From the NCBI RefSeq assembly GCF_023555495.1, contig NZ_JALCZO010000007.1:62001-126000 (forward strand): a stretch of 64,000 bases of DNA. The letters run 5' to 3'. Origin of the DNA: Polaribacter sp. Z022. Its GTDB lineage: Bacteria > Bacteroidota > Bacteroidia > Flavobacteriales > Flavobacteriaceae. The number at the start of each line of letters is the position of its first letter. Within the stretch, counting starts at the first letter, position 1. Of the stretch, positions 24,588 through 33,754 are shown one piece after another. Under the pieces are notes generated by a model that made no database searches, had not been told where the DNA came from, and saw only the letters and a program-made list of their open reading frames with translations. Both the position numbers and the translations under genes were made by a program.

Positions 24588-25481
24588 CTATTTTCTTTTT
24601 CTTGAAGTAATAAAATAAACACCTGTTAAAAGAATACAAGAAGCAATTATAGACTGTACAGATAAACGTTCATCTAATACATACCAACCCATAAAAAGTG
24701 CAATTACTGGGTTTACATAAGCAGATGTTGCTACTTTTTCTGTAGAAACAGCTTTTAGTAAATAATTAAAAGCAGTAAAAGCTATAATACCTCCAAAAAC
24801 TATTAATATTATCATGGAAATTTGAACATCAGTACTCCAATTTAAAGGAGATGACCAAGTTTCTTGAAAAAATAAACTTATACATGTTTGTATCAATCCT
24901 CCAATAATCATTTGATAACCTGTACTTACTAAAAAGTTTTTGGGTAAAACTGCTTTAGAAACAAAAATGCTTCCATAACTCCAACTTAAAACACATGTTA
25001 GCATTACAATAATACCTAGCAAACTGTTTTCTGAAGTTGTTAAATTTTGCTGACTAACTAATAAATACATACCTATTACACCTAAGGCTATACCAATCAT
25101 AGATTTTTTTTGCATTGGTTTGTTATCTATCAACCTCATTAAAACAAGTACAAATAGAGGTTGTGTAGAAGCTATTAACGAGCTAAAACCACTATCTACA
25201 TATTGTAAAGCCCATATAAATACACTGTTTCCATAAACCAAAAAGAAAAAAGAAACTATTGCAGCATTAAGTAGTTGTTTTCTACTTATTGTCAGTTTTA
25301 CCTTTAACAATTTTGCAATAAAAAGCATGATAATACCTGCTGTTAAAAAACGGATAGCAGCCAAAAAAAATGGAGGTAACTCTGTTACTGCAATTTTATT
25401 AAAAAGATAAGTAGAACCCCATATTACATAGATGGCTATAAATGCTAGAATAATAAGTCCTTTAGAGTTTCTAAAAACCAT
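24588..25481 (-). CDS. EamA/DMT-family transporter
   Basis: A 297-residue inner-membrane permease with ten predicted helices in two EamA repeats (about 8-140 and 152-290). The first repeat begins IAIYVIWGSTYLFNKIAV, and the second has LSWSYGSIFVSKAV. YVNPVIALFMGWYVLDERLS near the end is the family's hallmark. These transporters export metabolites such as amino acids or purines, and the substrate cannot be read here. It is monocistronic on the minus strand, preceded by a 648-bp gap. Confidence 0.92.
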   Translation of the reverse strand: MVFRNSKGLIILAFIAIYVIWGSTYLFNKIAVTELPPFFLAAIRFLTAGIIMLFIAKLLKVKLTISRKQLLNAAIVSFFFLVYGNSVFIWALQYVDSGFSSLIASTQPLFVLVLMRLIDNKPMQKKSMIGIALGVIGMYLLVSQQNLTTSENSLLGIIVMLTCVLSWSYGSIFVSKAVLPKNFLVSTGYQMIIGGLIQTCISLFFQETWSSPLNWSTDVQISMIILIVFGGIIAFTAFNYLLKAVSTEKVATSAYVNPVIALFMGWYVLDERLSVQSIIASCILLTGVYFITSRKRK

Positions 25482-26129
25482 CTAATTATTTTTTATCAAA
25501 AGTAACATTAAAATTTATGGAAATATTTCTTTTTTAGATTTAAAAAATTAATATTTTTTTTATTTGGTTAATTAGATTAAACCTTAATTTTTTGACTAAA
25601 AAACATCCTTAGATTCTTTTTTAATAAATATTAAAAAGATAATTTTAAAAATAAATAAACCCTTACTTTTTAGTAGTAAGGGTTTAGTTTTTTATTTTAT
25701 GTATATATCCATAAAATTCGCAAAAATATTTAATAATAAAACTTAAAGTCCAGCTGTAAACCTTAAATAAAATCATTAAAAACTATTATTAATTTTTTAA
25801 ACTTTACAATTCATTACGTTCTAAAGTTCTTATTTTTAATAATATTATTTTTACTATTGATTTGATAAAAATAATATTAAAACGTAGGATTTTAATACAA
25901 CCAATATCTCATCAACTATTTATTTAACTATTCTAACTTTAGTTAAACAAACTAATTAGATCTTTTTGTTTAGTTGTAAAACAATTAATAAACTTACAAT
26001 AAATTAGTTTTTTTTAACCATCAAATGTAAAAGCTAGATAATCAATTATTTAAAGTGTAAGTTTTTTTATTCTTCATTAAGGTTTTAGACTCTTAATCAA
26101 CTAGTTATTATCTTATTGAATAAATTAAG
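25482..26129. other. 648-bp gap without a supported gene
   Basis: The stretch is very AT-rich. Its only firm element is the hairpin at 25657-25695. On the minus strand a 30-codon frame (25684-25776), starting MILFKVYSWTLSFIIKY, stops immediately before that hairpin, but nothing else supports it. The left 170 bp should hold the promoter of the EamA gene. I see no RNA gene or repeat. Confidence 0.5.
25657..25695. terminator. Terminator hairpin in the gap
   Basis: AAACCCTTACT and AGTAAGGGTTT form an 11-bp stem. A T-run follows on the plus strand, and the A-run before it gives a weaker tail on minus. It has no clear parent gene on either strand. Confidence 0.55.
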
Positions 26130-26702
26130 TTATTTATTTTTTTGATTTTGAATAACTTCTTTAATTGCTACATTATTAACAAAAACATTATCTAAAACAT
26201 AACTATCTTCATCAAGGTAAACCAAAGCGTAAGTTGTGTTGGTATTTATAGTATCTCTCCTATTTCTTCTCACTAAATCTTCTGCAGGTTTTGCTTTTGA
26301 TTCTTCCATATAAAAACGATTAAAAGGCAAGTTGAAACTTAGTTTTTTATTATAAGTACTGTACCATTTTACCTTTGCTATAACATAATCTTTTTTAGTA
26401 TTAATTTTTTGTTTACAAACAGTATCTATTTTAGCATACCCTAAACTGTCTTTTAAATACACATATATTTTATCATTTCTACTCCAAATAGAATCTAATG
26501 TTTTGTAACTTCTTATTTTATAATTCAACCTTATATATTTACCTCTAAAAGGATCACTTGGATCTATAGGCTGCGTTAAAAACTTGTATGGTTTTCCTTT
26601 TTTTAATGTGTTTTCTTGGTTGTAAATCATTTTTAAGGGGGCAACAAGCTGAATTATAACAAGTATTATAAAAAGGATAAATATTGTCTTTTTAGTTTTC
26701 AT
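26130..26702 (-). CDS. GDYXXLXY-family protein
   Basis: A 190-residue membrane-anchored protein. A helix at about 5-25 is followed by a periplasmic domain with DPFRGKYIRLNYKI (about 51-64), matching the DPxRGDYxxLxY family signature with Lys in place of the usual Asp. VYLKDS and ALVYLDEDSYVLDNVFVN follow. The family is nearly always found beside DUF2157/DUF4401 membrane proteins, and so it is here: it is 10 bp downstream of one. Function of the pair is unknown. Confidence 0.85.
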   Translation of the reverse strand: MKTKKTIFILFIILVIIQLVAPLKMIYNQENTLKKGKPYKFLTQPIDPSDPFRGKYIRLNYKIRSYKTLDSIWSRNDKIYVYLKDSLGYAKIDTVCKQKINTKKDYVIAKVKWYSTYNKKLSFNLPFNRFYMEESKAKPAEDLVRRNRRDTINTNTTYALVYLDEDSYVLDNVFVNNVAIKEVIQNQKNK

Positions 26703-26712
26703 TTTTATCTGT

Positions 26713-27990
26713 TTAATTTTTCTTTTTACTTTTTTTTACCATTAAATAGTTTGAGGCAAAAAAACCTACACCAACTAGTATAAATAACAAACCTCTAACA
26801 ACAAAAGTTAAATCTGTATCAAAAAAACGAGTAACGATTAAAGAAGTAATTATTAATAACCCATAATTTAAAAAGACAAAATTAGAAGTGTCTATACCTC
26901 TTTTAATGACACTTATTCCTAAAGCAAGAATAAAAATATTTAAAGATATTGCAGGTAGCAAGTCGCTTAAATAATGCATTAAAAAAATACAAAGCATTAA
27001 AACAGGACTTACAAGAAAAACTTTTTTTACATTAAAATTTAAAAAAGTATCATTTTTAATAAGAATAACAAGTGTACTAATCAACAGTAATGAAACTATA
27101 ATTATTTCTTTAATCTTTAGAGTAGAAATATTAAAACTGTTGCTCCAAAAATCTTTAGAACTAGTTATAAGTAAGACAATTACCAATCCAACAGAACCAA
27201 TAATCTTATATCCATTTTTTGACAATCTAATTTGTTTAAAGATATTTAGATGCCCTATGTTATAAATTAAACCTAGTAAGAATATGTACAAAAGAATTTC
27301 AAACTTATGATTTAAACTTAAAAATGTACCAAATACTAAAATAAAACTTAAAGGTATCAACCAATTTAAAATTACAGTGACATTTTTTGCACTTTCTTTT
27401 TTTATAAGCGTATAATATTTAGGTATAATTAAAGACAATATTAATAAATACATCCAAGGTATTTCTTTTCCATCAGAAAAACCATAACCTAAACTTATTG
27501 CATAAATTGTAGAAAAAACAATTGTTAAGAGCAATACTCCTTTAGATTTAATTAAATAAATTAATGGTAAACATAACAAAACCCAACTTACAATAAATGT
27601 GTTAAAGTTTCCTGGAATATTATAAATCTGACTGATTAATGAAATACAACTTCCAACACTAAAAAAAAGAAAAACACCAGAAGACTCTAACCATATTTTA
27701 GACTTTTTCTTTAATAATGAATACCCAACAACTATTTGCCCTATAACCAAAGGCAAAAAAGCTAAAATTGATTTAATGCTTCTTGAAAATTGATCCCAAT
27801 TATGAGCTAATACTAAAATAATTCCTAGACCAACTAATAGACTTCCTAGAACACCAAAAACTGTTAATAATCTATTGTTTTGTGGTATGTTTTTAGAATC
27901 ATAATACGCTTCAATTTTATTAGCAACTTCAATAGAAATTACTTTTTCTTCTATTAAAGTTTGTAATTCTTTTATAATTTTTGAACTCAT
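26713..27990 (-). CDS. DUF2157 multi-pass membrane protein
   Basis: A 425-residue protein with a short cytoplasmic N-terminus containing LIEEKVISIEVANKIEAYY (DUF2157 start, about 12-30), and then about 12 hydrophobic helices. VFGVLGSLLVGLGIILVLAH NWDQFSR-like residues (44-70) are the conserved first helices and the N-W-D motif. The role is unknown; the partner GDYXXLXY protein is encoded 10 bp downstream, so the two probably form one membrane complex. An AAACCTCATAAG hairpin lies just upstream. Confidence 0.85.
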   Translation of the reverse strand: MSSKIIKELQTLIEEKVISIEVANKIEAYYDSKNIPQNNRLLTVFGVLGSLLVGLGIILVLAHNWDQFSRSIKSILAFLPLVIGQIVVGYSLLKKKSKIWLESSGVFLFFSVGSCISLISQIYNIPGNFNTFIVSWVLLCLPLIYLIKSKGVLLLTIVFSTIYAISLGYGFSDGKEIPWMYLLILSLIIPKYYTLIKKESAKNVTVILNWLIPLSFILVFGTFLSLNHKFEILLYIFLLGLIYNIGHLNIFKQIRLSKNGYKIIGSVGLVIVLLITSSKDFWSNSFNISTLKIKEIIIVSLLLISTLVILIKNDTFLNFNVKKVFLVSPVLMLCIFLMHYLSDLLPAISLNIFILALGISVIKRGIDTSNFVFLNYGLLIITSLIVTRFFDTDLTFVVRGLLFILVGVGFFASNYLMVKKSKKKN

Positions 27991-28017
27991 CTCATTTTTT
28001 TATAAAGTTAGTAATTT

Positions 28018-28047
28018 AAACCTCATAAGACTAAACTTATGAGGTTT
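28018..28047. terminator. Hairpin between the YiaA-like and DUF2157 genes
   Basis: A 12-bp stem AAACCTCATAAG / CTTATGAGGTTT with a 6-nt loop lies 24 bp after the YiaA-like stop (minus strand). The T-tail is short. Confidence 0.6.
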
Positions 28048-28070
28048 AGGTTTCTACAACCATAATTAAA

Positions 28071-28559
28071 CTAACTATTTTCTTTTTCAGCTGTAGTGTT
28101 TATAAATTCTGTATCTCTTGTGTTTTTTTGCACTGTAATTGCCCCAAATAAACTAAGTAAATAAGAAATTGCATAAAACCCTTTTTCACTTAAAAGTAAA
28201 TCTGCATTTCTTAAGCCAACAATTAACAATAATAAAGAAGCAATTACAATAACCCAACTTATGCTGTAATACATTTCACTTACTTTTATCTTTTCTGCTT
28301 TATCTCTAACTGCTTTTTGCAAAGAAATTACTGCATATATTCCCATTAATAAAATTGAAAAATAATAACCTTTTTCATTCAATTCCATACTTGCATTCCA
28401 TAAACCAATACAATAAGAAAGCAGCCCAATAATAACAACTCCCCAAGAAGCACCCACATAAGCAGATGTTGGTTTTTGATTTAAATCGTTTTTAAGTTTG
28501 TTTTTTCTACTGTGTTTTTTAGTTTCTTCATTTGATGAAACTGTAGTTTGATAATTCAT
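28071..28559 (-). CDS. yiaA: YiaA/YiaB-family inner-membrane protein
   Basis: A 162-residue protein with four hydrophobic helices arranged as two repeats of the YiaA two-helix domain: YVGASWGVVIIGLLSYCIGL at about 34-53 with ISLQKAVRDK, then ISWVIVIASLLLLIVGLRNA with ITVQKNTRD. Each repeat contains NAxxxLxEKGyY. The N-terminal 30 residues are charged. Family function is unknown. It is probably a single gene with a hairpin at its end. Confidence 0.85.
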   Translation of the reverse strand: MNYQTTVSSNEETKKHSRKNKLKNDLNQKPTSAYVGASWGVVIIGLLSYCIGLWNASMELNEKGYYFSILLMGIYAVISLQKAVRDKAEKIKVSEMYYSISWVIVIASLLLLIVGLRNADLLLSEKGFYAISYLLSLFGAITVQKNTRDTEFINTTAEKENS

Positions 28560-28708
28560 AATATTTAGTTTAATAATTATGATACAAATTTGAGGTAATT
28601 GTATTTTTTAGAGAAACTAACATTTTATAATTACTGACGACTTAAAATGTAATATTTTATAAATTATAATAAATACAGTACATTTACATATATTTTACTG
28701 ACGATATA

Positions 28709-30205
28709 ATGATAAACTTAAAAGAAGTATTATTAACTTTTACTAAAGAAAATCAGCAAGATTTTATTTTATACTTAGAAAAAAAGAACAAAAGAAAAGA
28801 TGCAAAAAATATTCATTTAGTTAAGCTTTTACTATCAGATAATTTATCTTCTTTAGAAATTTCACAATCATTATATGGAAAACAAAATAAAATTGCTTTA
28901 CACGCTTTAAGAAAAAGATTGTTTCAATCTTTAATAGATTTTACTGCTAACATAAGTATGAAAGAAGAAAATTCAATTGACATACAATTGATTAAATATA
29001 TTCTTTCTGCACGAAGTTTTCTGTTAAAAGGACAGATTAAAATAGGATATCAAATTTTAGATAAAACAGAAAATATTGCTAATGATCATCAATTATTCAC
29101 TATTTTAAATGAAATTTATCACTCAAAAATTGAATATGCTCATTTAAACAAAACACTAAATTTTGATAATTTAATTGCTGATTTTAAGAGCAATCAGCAA
29201 CAATTAATAATTGAAGATAATTTAAATATTGCTTGTGCTAAAATTAGAATTTCTTTAGCTGAATATCAACAGCAAAAATCAAAAAATGATATTAAAATAT
29301 TGATTGAAAACATTTTAAAGGAACAAAAGGTTGTCATTTCAGATTCATTATCATTCAAGTCACTTTATCAAATTATTCAAATTACAAGTATTTCTTCTGC
29401 TCAAAAATTTGATTATTATAATATTGAATCGTTTTTAGTAGATACGTATTCAATTATTCAAAATCATAAATCTAAAGACAAACAACTGTATTACCATATA
29501 GAAGTTTTATATGTGATTGCCAACGTTCTTTTTAGGAATAAAAAATTTACTGAATCTAAAAAATATTTAGGTTTAATGGAGTTTTATATGAATGAGAAAA
29601 AGCAAAAATATTATAATGATTTTGTTTCAAATCATGATTTAATTTTAGCTCTTAATTTTAATTATAGCAACAAACAAGAAAAAGCAATTGCCATTTTAGA
29701 GCCTTATTTAAATAAAAAAAATAATGATATTGTTTCTAAATTAGATATTTACCTTACATTAATTGTATTTTATTATCAAAATGGAAATTTAGAAAAAGCT
29801 AAAAAACTTTTGGCAAGTCTTTATCATACTGATAATTGGTATATAGAAAAAACAGGTATAGTTTGGACAATTAAAAAGAACCTTATAGAAATCTTATTAC
29901 AAATTGATTCAGGAAATATTGATTTGGTAGACTCCAGATTAAAAAGTTTTAAAAGAAACTACTTTAAACATTTAAAAGATATAAACGAACAAAGAGTAAT
30001 AACTTACTTACACCTAATTGAAACCTATTATAAAAATCCAGAAATTGCTACTACAGTAGAATTTAAAAACGAAGTAGAAAAGTCTTTTAATTGGATTGAT
30101 AAAGAAAAAGAAGACATCTTTTTAATGAGTTTCTTTGCTTGGTTAAAAGCAAAAATGACCAAACAGCATGTCTATTTGGTCACTTTAGATTTGATAAACA
30201 ATTAG
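28709..30205 (+). CDS. Uncharacterised helical-repeat protein
   Basis: A 498-residue protein that I do not recognise. It is all-helical and cytoplasmic, with no signal peptide. Weak TPR-like repeats can be seen in the middle and C-terminal half (for example KFTESKKYLGLMEFYMNEKK and GNLEKAKKLLASLYHTDNWY). The N-terminal 100 residues (ALHALRKRLFQSLIDFTA) look like a helical docking domain. It is a lone gene with AT-rich codon use like its neighbours. Scaffold or signalling adaptor function is only inference. A palindromic repeat follows its stop codon. Confidence 0.75.
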   Translation: MINLKEVLLTFTKENQQDFILYLEKKNKRKDAKNIHLVKLLLSDNLSSLEISQSLYGKQNKIALHALRKRLFQSLIDFTANISMKEENSIDIQLIKYILSARSFLLKGQIKIGYQILDKTENIANDHQLFTILNEIYHSKIEYAHLNKTLNFDNLIADFKSNQQQLIIEDNLNIACAKIRISLAEYQQQKSKNDIKILIENILKEQKVVISDSLSFKSLYQIIQITSISSAQKFDYYNIESFLVDTYSIIQNHKSKDKQLYYHIEVLYVIANVLFRNKKFTESKKYLGLMEFYMNEKKQKYYNDFVSNHDLILALNFNYSNKQEKAIAILEPYLNKKNNDIVSKLDIYLTLIVFYYQNGNLEKAKKLLASLYHTDNWYIEKTGIVWTIKKNLIEILLQIDSGNIDLVDSRLKSFKRNYFKHLKDINEQRVITYLHLIETYYKNPEIATTVEFKNEVEKSFNWIDKEKEDIFLMSFFAWLKAKMTKQHVYLVTLDLINN

Positions 30206-30210
30206 TTTAT

Positions 30211-30276
30211 GTCCGTTCGAGCGCAGTCGAGAACTTCTAAACGTATAATTAACCTCTCGACTGTGCTCGAGGAGAC
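30211..30276. repeat. Palindromic repeat, TCGAGCGCAGTCGAGA family, copy 1
   Basis: Arms TCGAGCGCAGTCGAGA (30217-30232) and TCTCGACTGTGCTCGA (30255-30270) pair with one wobble. The element fills the space between convergent genes, and a sister copy is at 56271-56325 in the same kind of place. Confidence 0.8.
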
Positions 30277-30292
30277 AATTTTAAATTTAAGT

Positions 30293-30892
30293 TTATTTAT
30301 GTCTTCCTTTTAATTCTGCTTCAATATCTTTTAAAGTAAAACCTTTTGCTTGCAATAACATTAAGTAATGAAAAAGTAAATCTGCAGATTCATATAAGAA
30401 CAACTCATCATTAGTATCCATTGCTTCTATAACTGTTTCTACTGCTTCTTCTCCTACTTTTTGAGCTACTTTGTTTATTCCTTTAGAAAATAAGCTAGCT
30501 ACATAAGATTTCTTTGTGTCTTTATTGGCTACTCTTTCAGTTATAACATCTTCTAAAGTAGAAAAGAATCCATAATTAGGCGTATTTTCTTCCTTCCAAC
30601 AAGTATCAGTTCCTTTATGGCAAGTTGGTCCATTAGGATTTACCTGTATTAACAATGAATCGTTATCACAATCTAATTTTATGTCAACAAGATTTAAAAC
30701 ATTACCACTTTCTTCACCTTTGGTCCATAATCTATTTTTAGTTCTGCTAAAAAAAGTTACCAATTTTGTTTCTTTTGTTTTAGCAAAAGCTTCTTCATTC
30801 ATATACCCCAACATCAATACATTTTTTGTTGTTGCATCTTGAATGATAGCAGGTACTAATCCGTCGTTATTTTTATTGAAATCTATGTTCAT
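30293..30892 (-). CDS. hisIE: Bifunctional phosphoribosyl-AMP cyclohydrolase / phosphoribosyl-ATP pyrophosphatase
   Basis: A 199-residue fusion enzyme carrying out steps 2 and 3 of histidine synthesis. The HisI half (about 1-110) holds the zinc and magnesium sites DCDNDSLLIQV and GPTCHKGTDTCW. The HisE half (about 115-199) has ASLFSKGINKVAQKVGEEAV and the acidic EEAVETVIEA helix. I chose ATG 30892 because a start at 30922 would put the first ten codons inside a repeat element. Last gene of the his operon on the minus strand. Confidence 0.95.
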   Translation of the reverse strand: MNIDFNKNNDGLVPAIIQDATTKNVLMLGYMNEEAFAKTKETKLVTFFSRTKNRLWTKGEESGNVLNLVDIKLDCDNDSLLIQVNPNGPTCHKGTDTCWKEENTPNYGFFSTLEDVITERVANKDTKKSYVASLFSKGINKVAQKVGEEAVETVIEAMDTNDELFLYESADLLFHYLMLLQAKGFTLKDIEAELKGRHK

Positions 30893-30907
30893 AATTTTTA
30901 TTTTACT

Positions 30908-30990
30908 GTCATTGCGAAGCAAATGATAATTTGCTGTGGCAATCTGTTTTATTATTATAAGATTACTTCGTCATTCTTCCTCGTAATGAC
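30908..30990. repeat. Interspersed repeat in the hisF-hisIE junction
   Basis: An 83-nt element from GTCATTGCGAAGC to TCGTAATGAC with complementary ends. Its last 30 bp (30961-30990) are identical to 31800-31829 in the next junction. Confidence 0.75.
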
Positions 30991-30991
30991 A

Positions 30992-31747
30992 TTACAATCT
31001 TACTGGAATGTTTTGTTCTTTTAACGCTGTTTTTAAATCTAAAATAGGAATTTCTCCAAAATGAAAAACACTTGCTGCCAAAGCTGCATCTGCTTTACCT
31101 TCAACAAAAGTATCTGCAAAATGCTGAATGGTTCCAGCTCCACCAGAAGCTATAATTGGAATATTTAGGATTTCTGATAAATGAGCCAATGCTTCATTTG
31201 CAAAACCACCTTTTGTTCCATCATGATTCATAGACGTAAATAAAATTTCTCCTGCTCCACGTTCTTCAACTTCTTTTGCCCATTCAAATAATTTAATATC
31301 TGTTGGTATTGTTCCTCCTGCTAAATGTACAAACCATTCTCCATCAATTTGTTTGGCATCAATAGCAACAACCACGCATTGACTGCCAAATTTTTCTGCC
31401 AATTCATTTACTAATTCTGGTCTTTTTACTGCTGATGAATTGATAGAAACCTTATCTGCTCCCCATTTTAATAATTCATTTACATTTTCTACGGATGAAA
31501 TTCCACCACCAACTGTAAATGGTATATTTACTTGTTCTGCAACTTGATGCACCATTTCTATCATGGTTTTTCTACCTTCTAAAGTGGCAGAAATATCTAA
31601 AAAAACCAATTCATCTGCACCCAATTCAGCATATTGTTTAGCCAAAACTACAGGATCTCCAGCATCAATTAAATTTACGAAATTTACTCCTTTTACAGTT
31701 CTTCCGTTTTTAATATCTAAACAAGGTATTATTCTTTTTGTTAACAT
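30992..31747 (-). CDS. hisF: Imidazole glycerol phosphate synthase, cyclase subunit
   Basis: A 251-residue TIM barrel converting PRFAR and ammonia to imidazole glycerol phosphate and [25 protein letters not shown] gives the catalytic Asp11; the partner Asp is in [16 protein letters not shown]. Phosphate-binding glycines are in VGGGISS and IIASGGAGT. It works with the glutaminase HisH, encoded upstream in the operon. Repeats lie in the gaps on both sides (84 and 99 bp). Confidence 0.97.
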   Translation of the reverse strand: MLTKRIIPCLDIKNGRTVKGVNFVNLIDAGDPVVLAKQYAELGADELVFLDISATLEGRKTMIEMVHQVAEQVNIPFTVGGGISSVENVNELLKWGADKVSINSSAVKRPELVNELAEKFGSQCVVVAIDAKQIDGEWFVHLAGGTIPTDIKLFEWAKEVEERGAGEILFTSMNHDGTKGGFANEALAHLSEILNIPIIASGGAGTIQHFADTFVEGKADAALAASVFHFGEIPILDLKTALKEQNIPVRL

Positions 31748-31758
31748 ATTTGTTATTC

Positions 31759-31829
31759 GTCATTGCGAATGAAATGAAGCAATCTGCTAATAAGTAAGAG
31801 ATTACTTCGTCATTCTTCCTCGTAATGAC
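31759..31829. repeat. Interspersed repeat in the hisA-hisF junction
   Basis: A 71-nt element from GTCATTGCGAATG to CGTAATGAC, sharing a perfect 30-bp right end with 30961-30990. Confidence 0.75.
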
Positions 31830-31831
31830 AT

Positions 31832-32569
31832 TTAATTATTTATTATAAAATTCTCTAATTGTTTTAAACTGACTTTATTCTCGTAAATCGCTTTTCCTAT
31901 GATTACACCTTCACAACCATTTTCTGCCAACTTTGGCAATTCATCAAAAGATGAAATTCCACCTGAAGCAATTAATTTTAAAGGTTTTATTTCTGATAAA
32001 ATATTATTATAGGTATCAAAACTTGGTCCTTGTAACATTCCATCTTTAGAAATATCTGTACAAATTACATACTGAATTCCTTTTTGTTGATAGTCTTTGA
32101 TAAACGGAATCAACTCTAAACTACTTTCTTCTTGCCAACCATTTGTTGCAATTTTACCTCCAATAGCATCTGGATAAAAATCGGCACCTAAAATTATTTT
32201 GTCTGAACCATATTTAGCAATCCAACTATTAAAAATTTCTGGATTTTTTACTGCAATACTTCCACCTGTTATTTGATTTGCACCAGAATTAAAAGCAATT
32301 TCTAAATCTTTATCCGATTTTAATCCACCACCAAAATCAATTTTTAAATTAGTTTTAGAAGCTATTTGTTCTAATACTTTATAATTAATTATCTCACTTG
32401 CTTTTGCGCCATCTAAATCTACAACATGCAAATACTCAATACCTGAAGCTTCAAATTCTTTAGCAACTTCTAACGGATTTTCATTATATATTTTTTTTGT
32501 GTCATAATCGCCTTTTGTTAAACGAACACATTTTCCTTCAATAATATCTATAGCTGGTATAATTCTCAT
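31832..32569 (-). CDS. hisA: ProFAR isomerase
   Basis: A 245-residue TIM-barrel isomerase (step 4 of histidine synthesis). [20 protein letters not shown] provides the catalytic Asp8 region, VDLDGA follows, and the second catalytic Asp is in [23 protein letters not shown] and IASGGISS bind phosphate. It is 4 bp after ridA and 84 bp before hisF. Confidence 0.97.
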   Translation of the reverse strand: MRIIPAIDIIEGKCVRLTKGDYDTKKIYNENPLEVAKEFEASGIEYLHVVDLDGAKASEIINYKVLEQIASKTNLKIDFGGGLKSDKDLEIAFNSGANQITGGSIAVKNPEIFNSWIAKYGSDKIILGADFYPDAIGGKIATNGWQEESSLELIPFIKDYQQKGIQYVICTDISKDGMLQGPSFDTYNNILSEIKPLKLIASGGISSFDELPKLAENGCEGVIIGKAIYENKVSLKQLENFIINN

Positions 32570-32573
32570 AATA

Positions 32574-32954
32574 TTAATTATTTAAAGCAGTAACCTGAAT
32601 TTCAATTTTCATTTTTTCATCAAACAAACCAGCTGAAAACATTGTTGCAGCAGGTCTTACTTCTCCTAAATATTTTTTTAAAACAGGCCAACACAATTCA
32701 AAATCAGATGCTTTTGGTAAAATGTAAGTTACTCTTACAATTTTATCTATACTAGAACCTGCTTGCTCTAAAACACCTTTTATGTTTTTAAAACATTGTT
32801 CTGTTTGTGCAGCTACATCATCTTCTATTGTCATAGTTTCATAATTAAAACCTGTAGTTCCAGATACAAAAACCCAATCTCCTTCTATAACTGCTCTAGA
32901 ATATCCCATTTCTTTTTCGAAAGAAGAACCTGAACTTATTAATTTTCTTGCCAT
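32574..32954 (-). CDS. RidA-family protein inside the his operon
   Basis: A 126-residue RidA/YjgF/UK114 member. The strand FVSGTTGF, the [13 protein letters not shown] stretch and [11 protein letters not shown] near residues 101-111 carry the family's substrate-binding Arg (R101). RidA proteins hydrolyse reactive imines and enamines made by PLP enzymes. Placement between hisH and hisA, only 4 bp from hisA, is not universal and suggests that it protects the pathway or its PLP enzyme HisC; that is inference. The name RidA as such is not certain within the family. Confidence 0.88.
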   Translation of the reverse strand: MARKLISSGSSFEKEMGYSRAVIEGDWVFVSGTTGFNYETMTIEDDVAAQTEQCFKNIKGVLEQAGSSIDKIVRVTYILPKASDFELCWPVLKKYLGEVRPAATMFSAGLFDEKMKIEIQVTALNN

Positions 32955-33007
32955 AATTAATTTCTTATTAATTACCCTGTATTTATTCCAGAGTCATTTT
33001 ATTAAAT

Positions 33008-33088
33008 GTTATCACATCGAATGATTTCGATTTTTTTAAAATGTTATCGATACATTTTTTTCGTTACTCAAAAATCACTCAAACTGAC
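33008..33088 (-). repeat. Diverged interspersed repeat in the hisH-ridA junction
   Basis: On the minus strand it runs GTCAGTTTGAGTGATTTTTG ... ATGTATCGATAAC ... TCGATGTGATAAC, a decayed relative of the element at 53530-53640. Confidence 0.6.
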
Positions 33089-33095
33089 ATTGTAT

Positions 33096-33677
33096 TTATA
33101 AATCGAGGAAATTCTGAAGCAAATGTGCTCCTTCTACACCACTTTTTTCTGGATGAAACTGAACTCCGTAAAAATTATCTTTTTTTAATGCTGATGCATA
33201 TTCTATTTCATAATCTGTAGTTGCAATAGATTCTTTACATTCTTCTGCATAAAAACTATGTACTAAATACATAAATTCTTTTTCTTTTATACCAGAAAAC
33301 AACTCTGATTCTAAATTGTAAATAACATTCCAACCCATTTGCGGAACTTTTACAGCTTTCGAAAACTTTTTAACATCTACATCAAAAATTCCAAGTCCTT
33401 TTGTATTGCCTTCTTCAGAAAAATTACACATTAATTGCATTCCTAAACAAATACCTAAAACGGGTTGTTTTAAAGTAGGTATTACTTTGTCTAAGCCACT
33501 TTCTTGTAACATTTTCATAGCAGAACTTGCTTCTCCAACACCAGGAAATATTACTTTATCTGCCGCTTTTATTTCTTCGATATTATTAGACAAAACAGCA
33601 TCTACGCCTAAACGCTTAAAAGCAAATTGAATACTTTTAATGTTACCTGCTCCGTAATCAATAATTATGAGTTTCAT
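33096..33677 (-). CDS. hisH: Imidazole glycerol phosphate synthase, glutamine amidotransferase subunit
   Basis: A 193-residue class I glutaminase supplying ammonia to HisF. The nucleophile is Cys in VLGICLGMQLM (about residue 78). The His and Glu of the triad are in GVQFHPEKSG. GAGNIKSIQFAFKRL is the N-terminal motif. It is followed by a 141-bp junction containing a repeat before ridA. Confidence 0.97.
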   Translation of the reverse strand: MKLIIIDYGAGNIKSIQFAFKRLGVDAVLSNNIEEIKAADKVIFPGVGEASSAMKMLQESGLDKVIPTLKQPVLGICLGMQLMCNFSEEGNTKGLGIFDVDVKKFSKAVKVPQMGWNVIYNLESELFSGIKEKEFMYLVHSFYAEECKESIATTDYEIEYASALKKDNFYGVQFHPEKSGVEGAHLLQNFLDL

Positions 33678-33754
33678 AATTAGTTTTTAATTTTTAGTGG
33701 TTAGTTTTAAGTTAAAAAAAAACTCAAAACTAAAAATTTATAATTCAACACTTT

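Noticed and set aside
28630..28708. TTACTGACGA occurring twice before the helical-repeat gene
   Set aside because: Only two short copies, no symmetry, and not near other genes; likely chance or a weak regulatory repeat that cannot be supported.
30893..30922. Longer start for hisIE (MLRNDSKIKI...)
   Set aside because: The extra codons fall within a GTCATTGCGAAGC-type repeat and homologues begin near MNIDFNKN.
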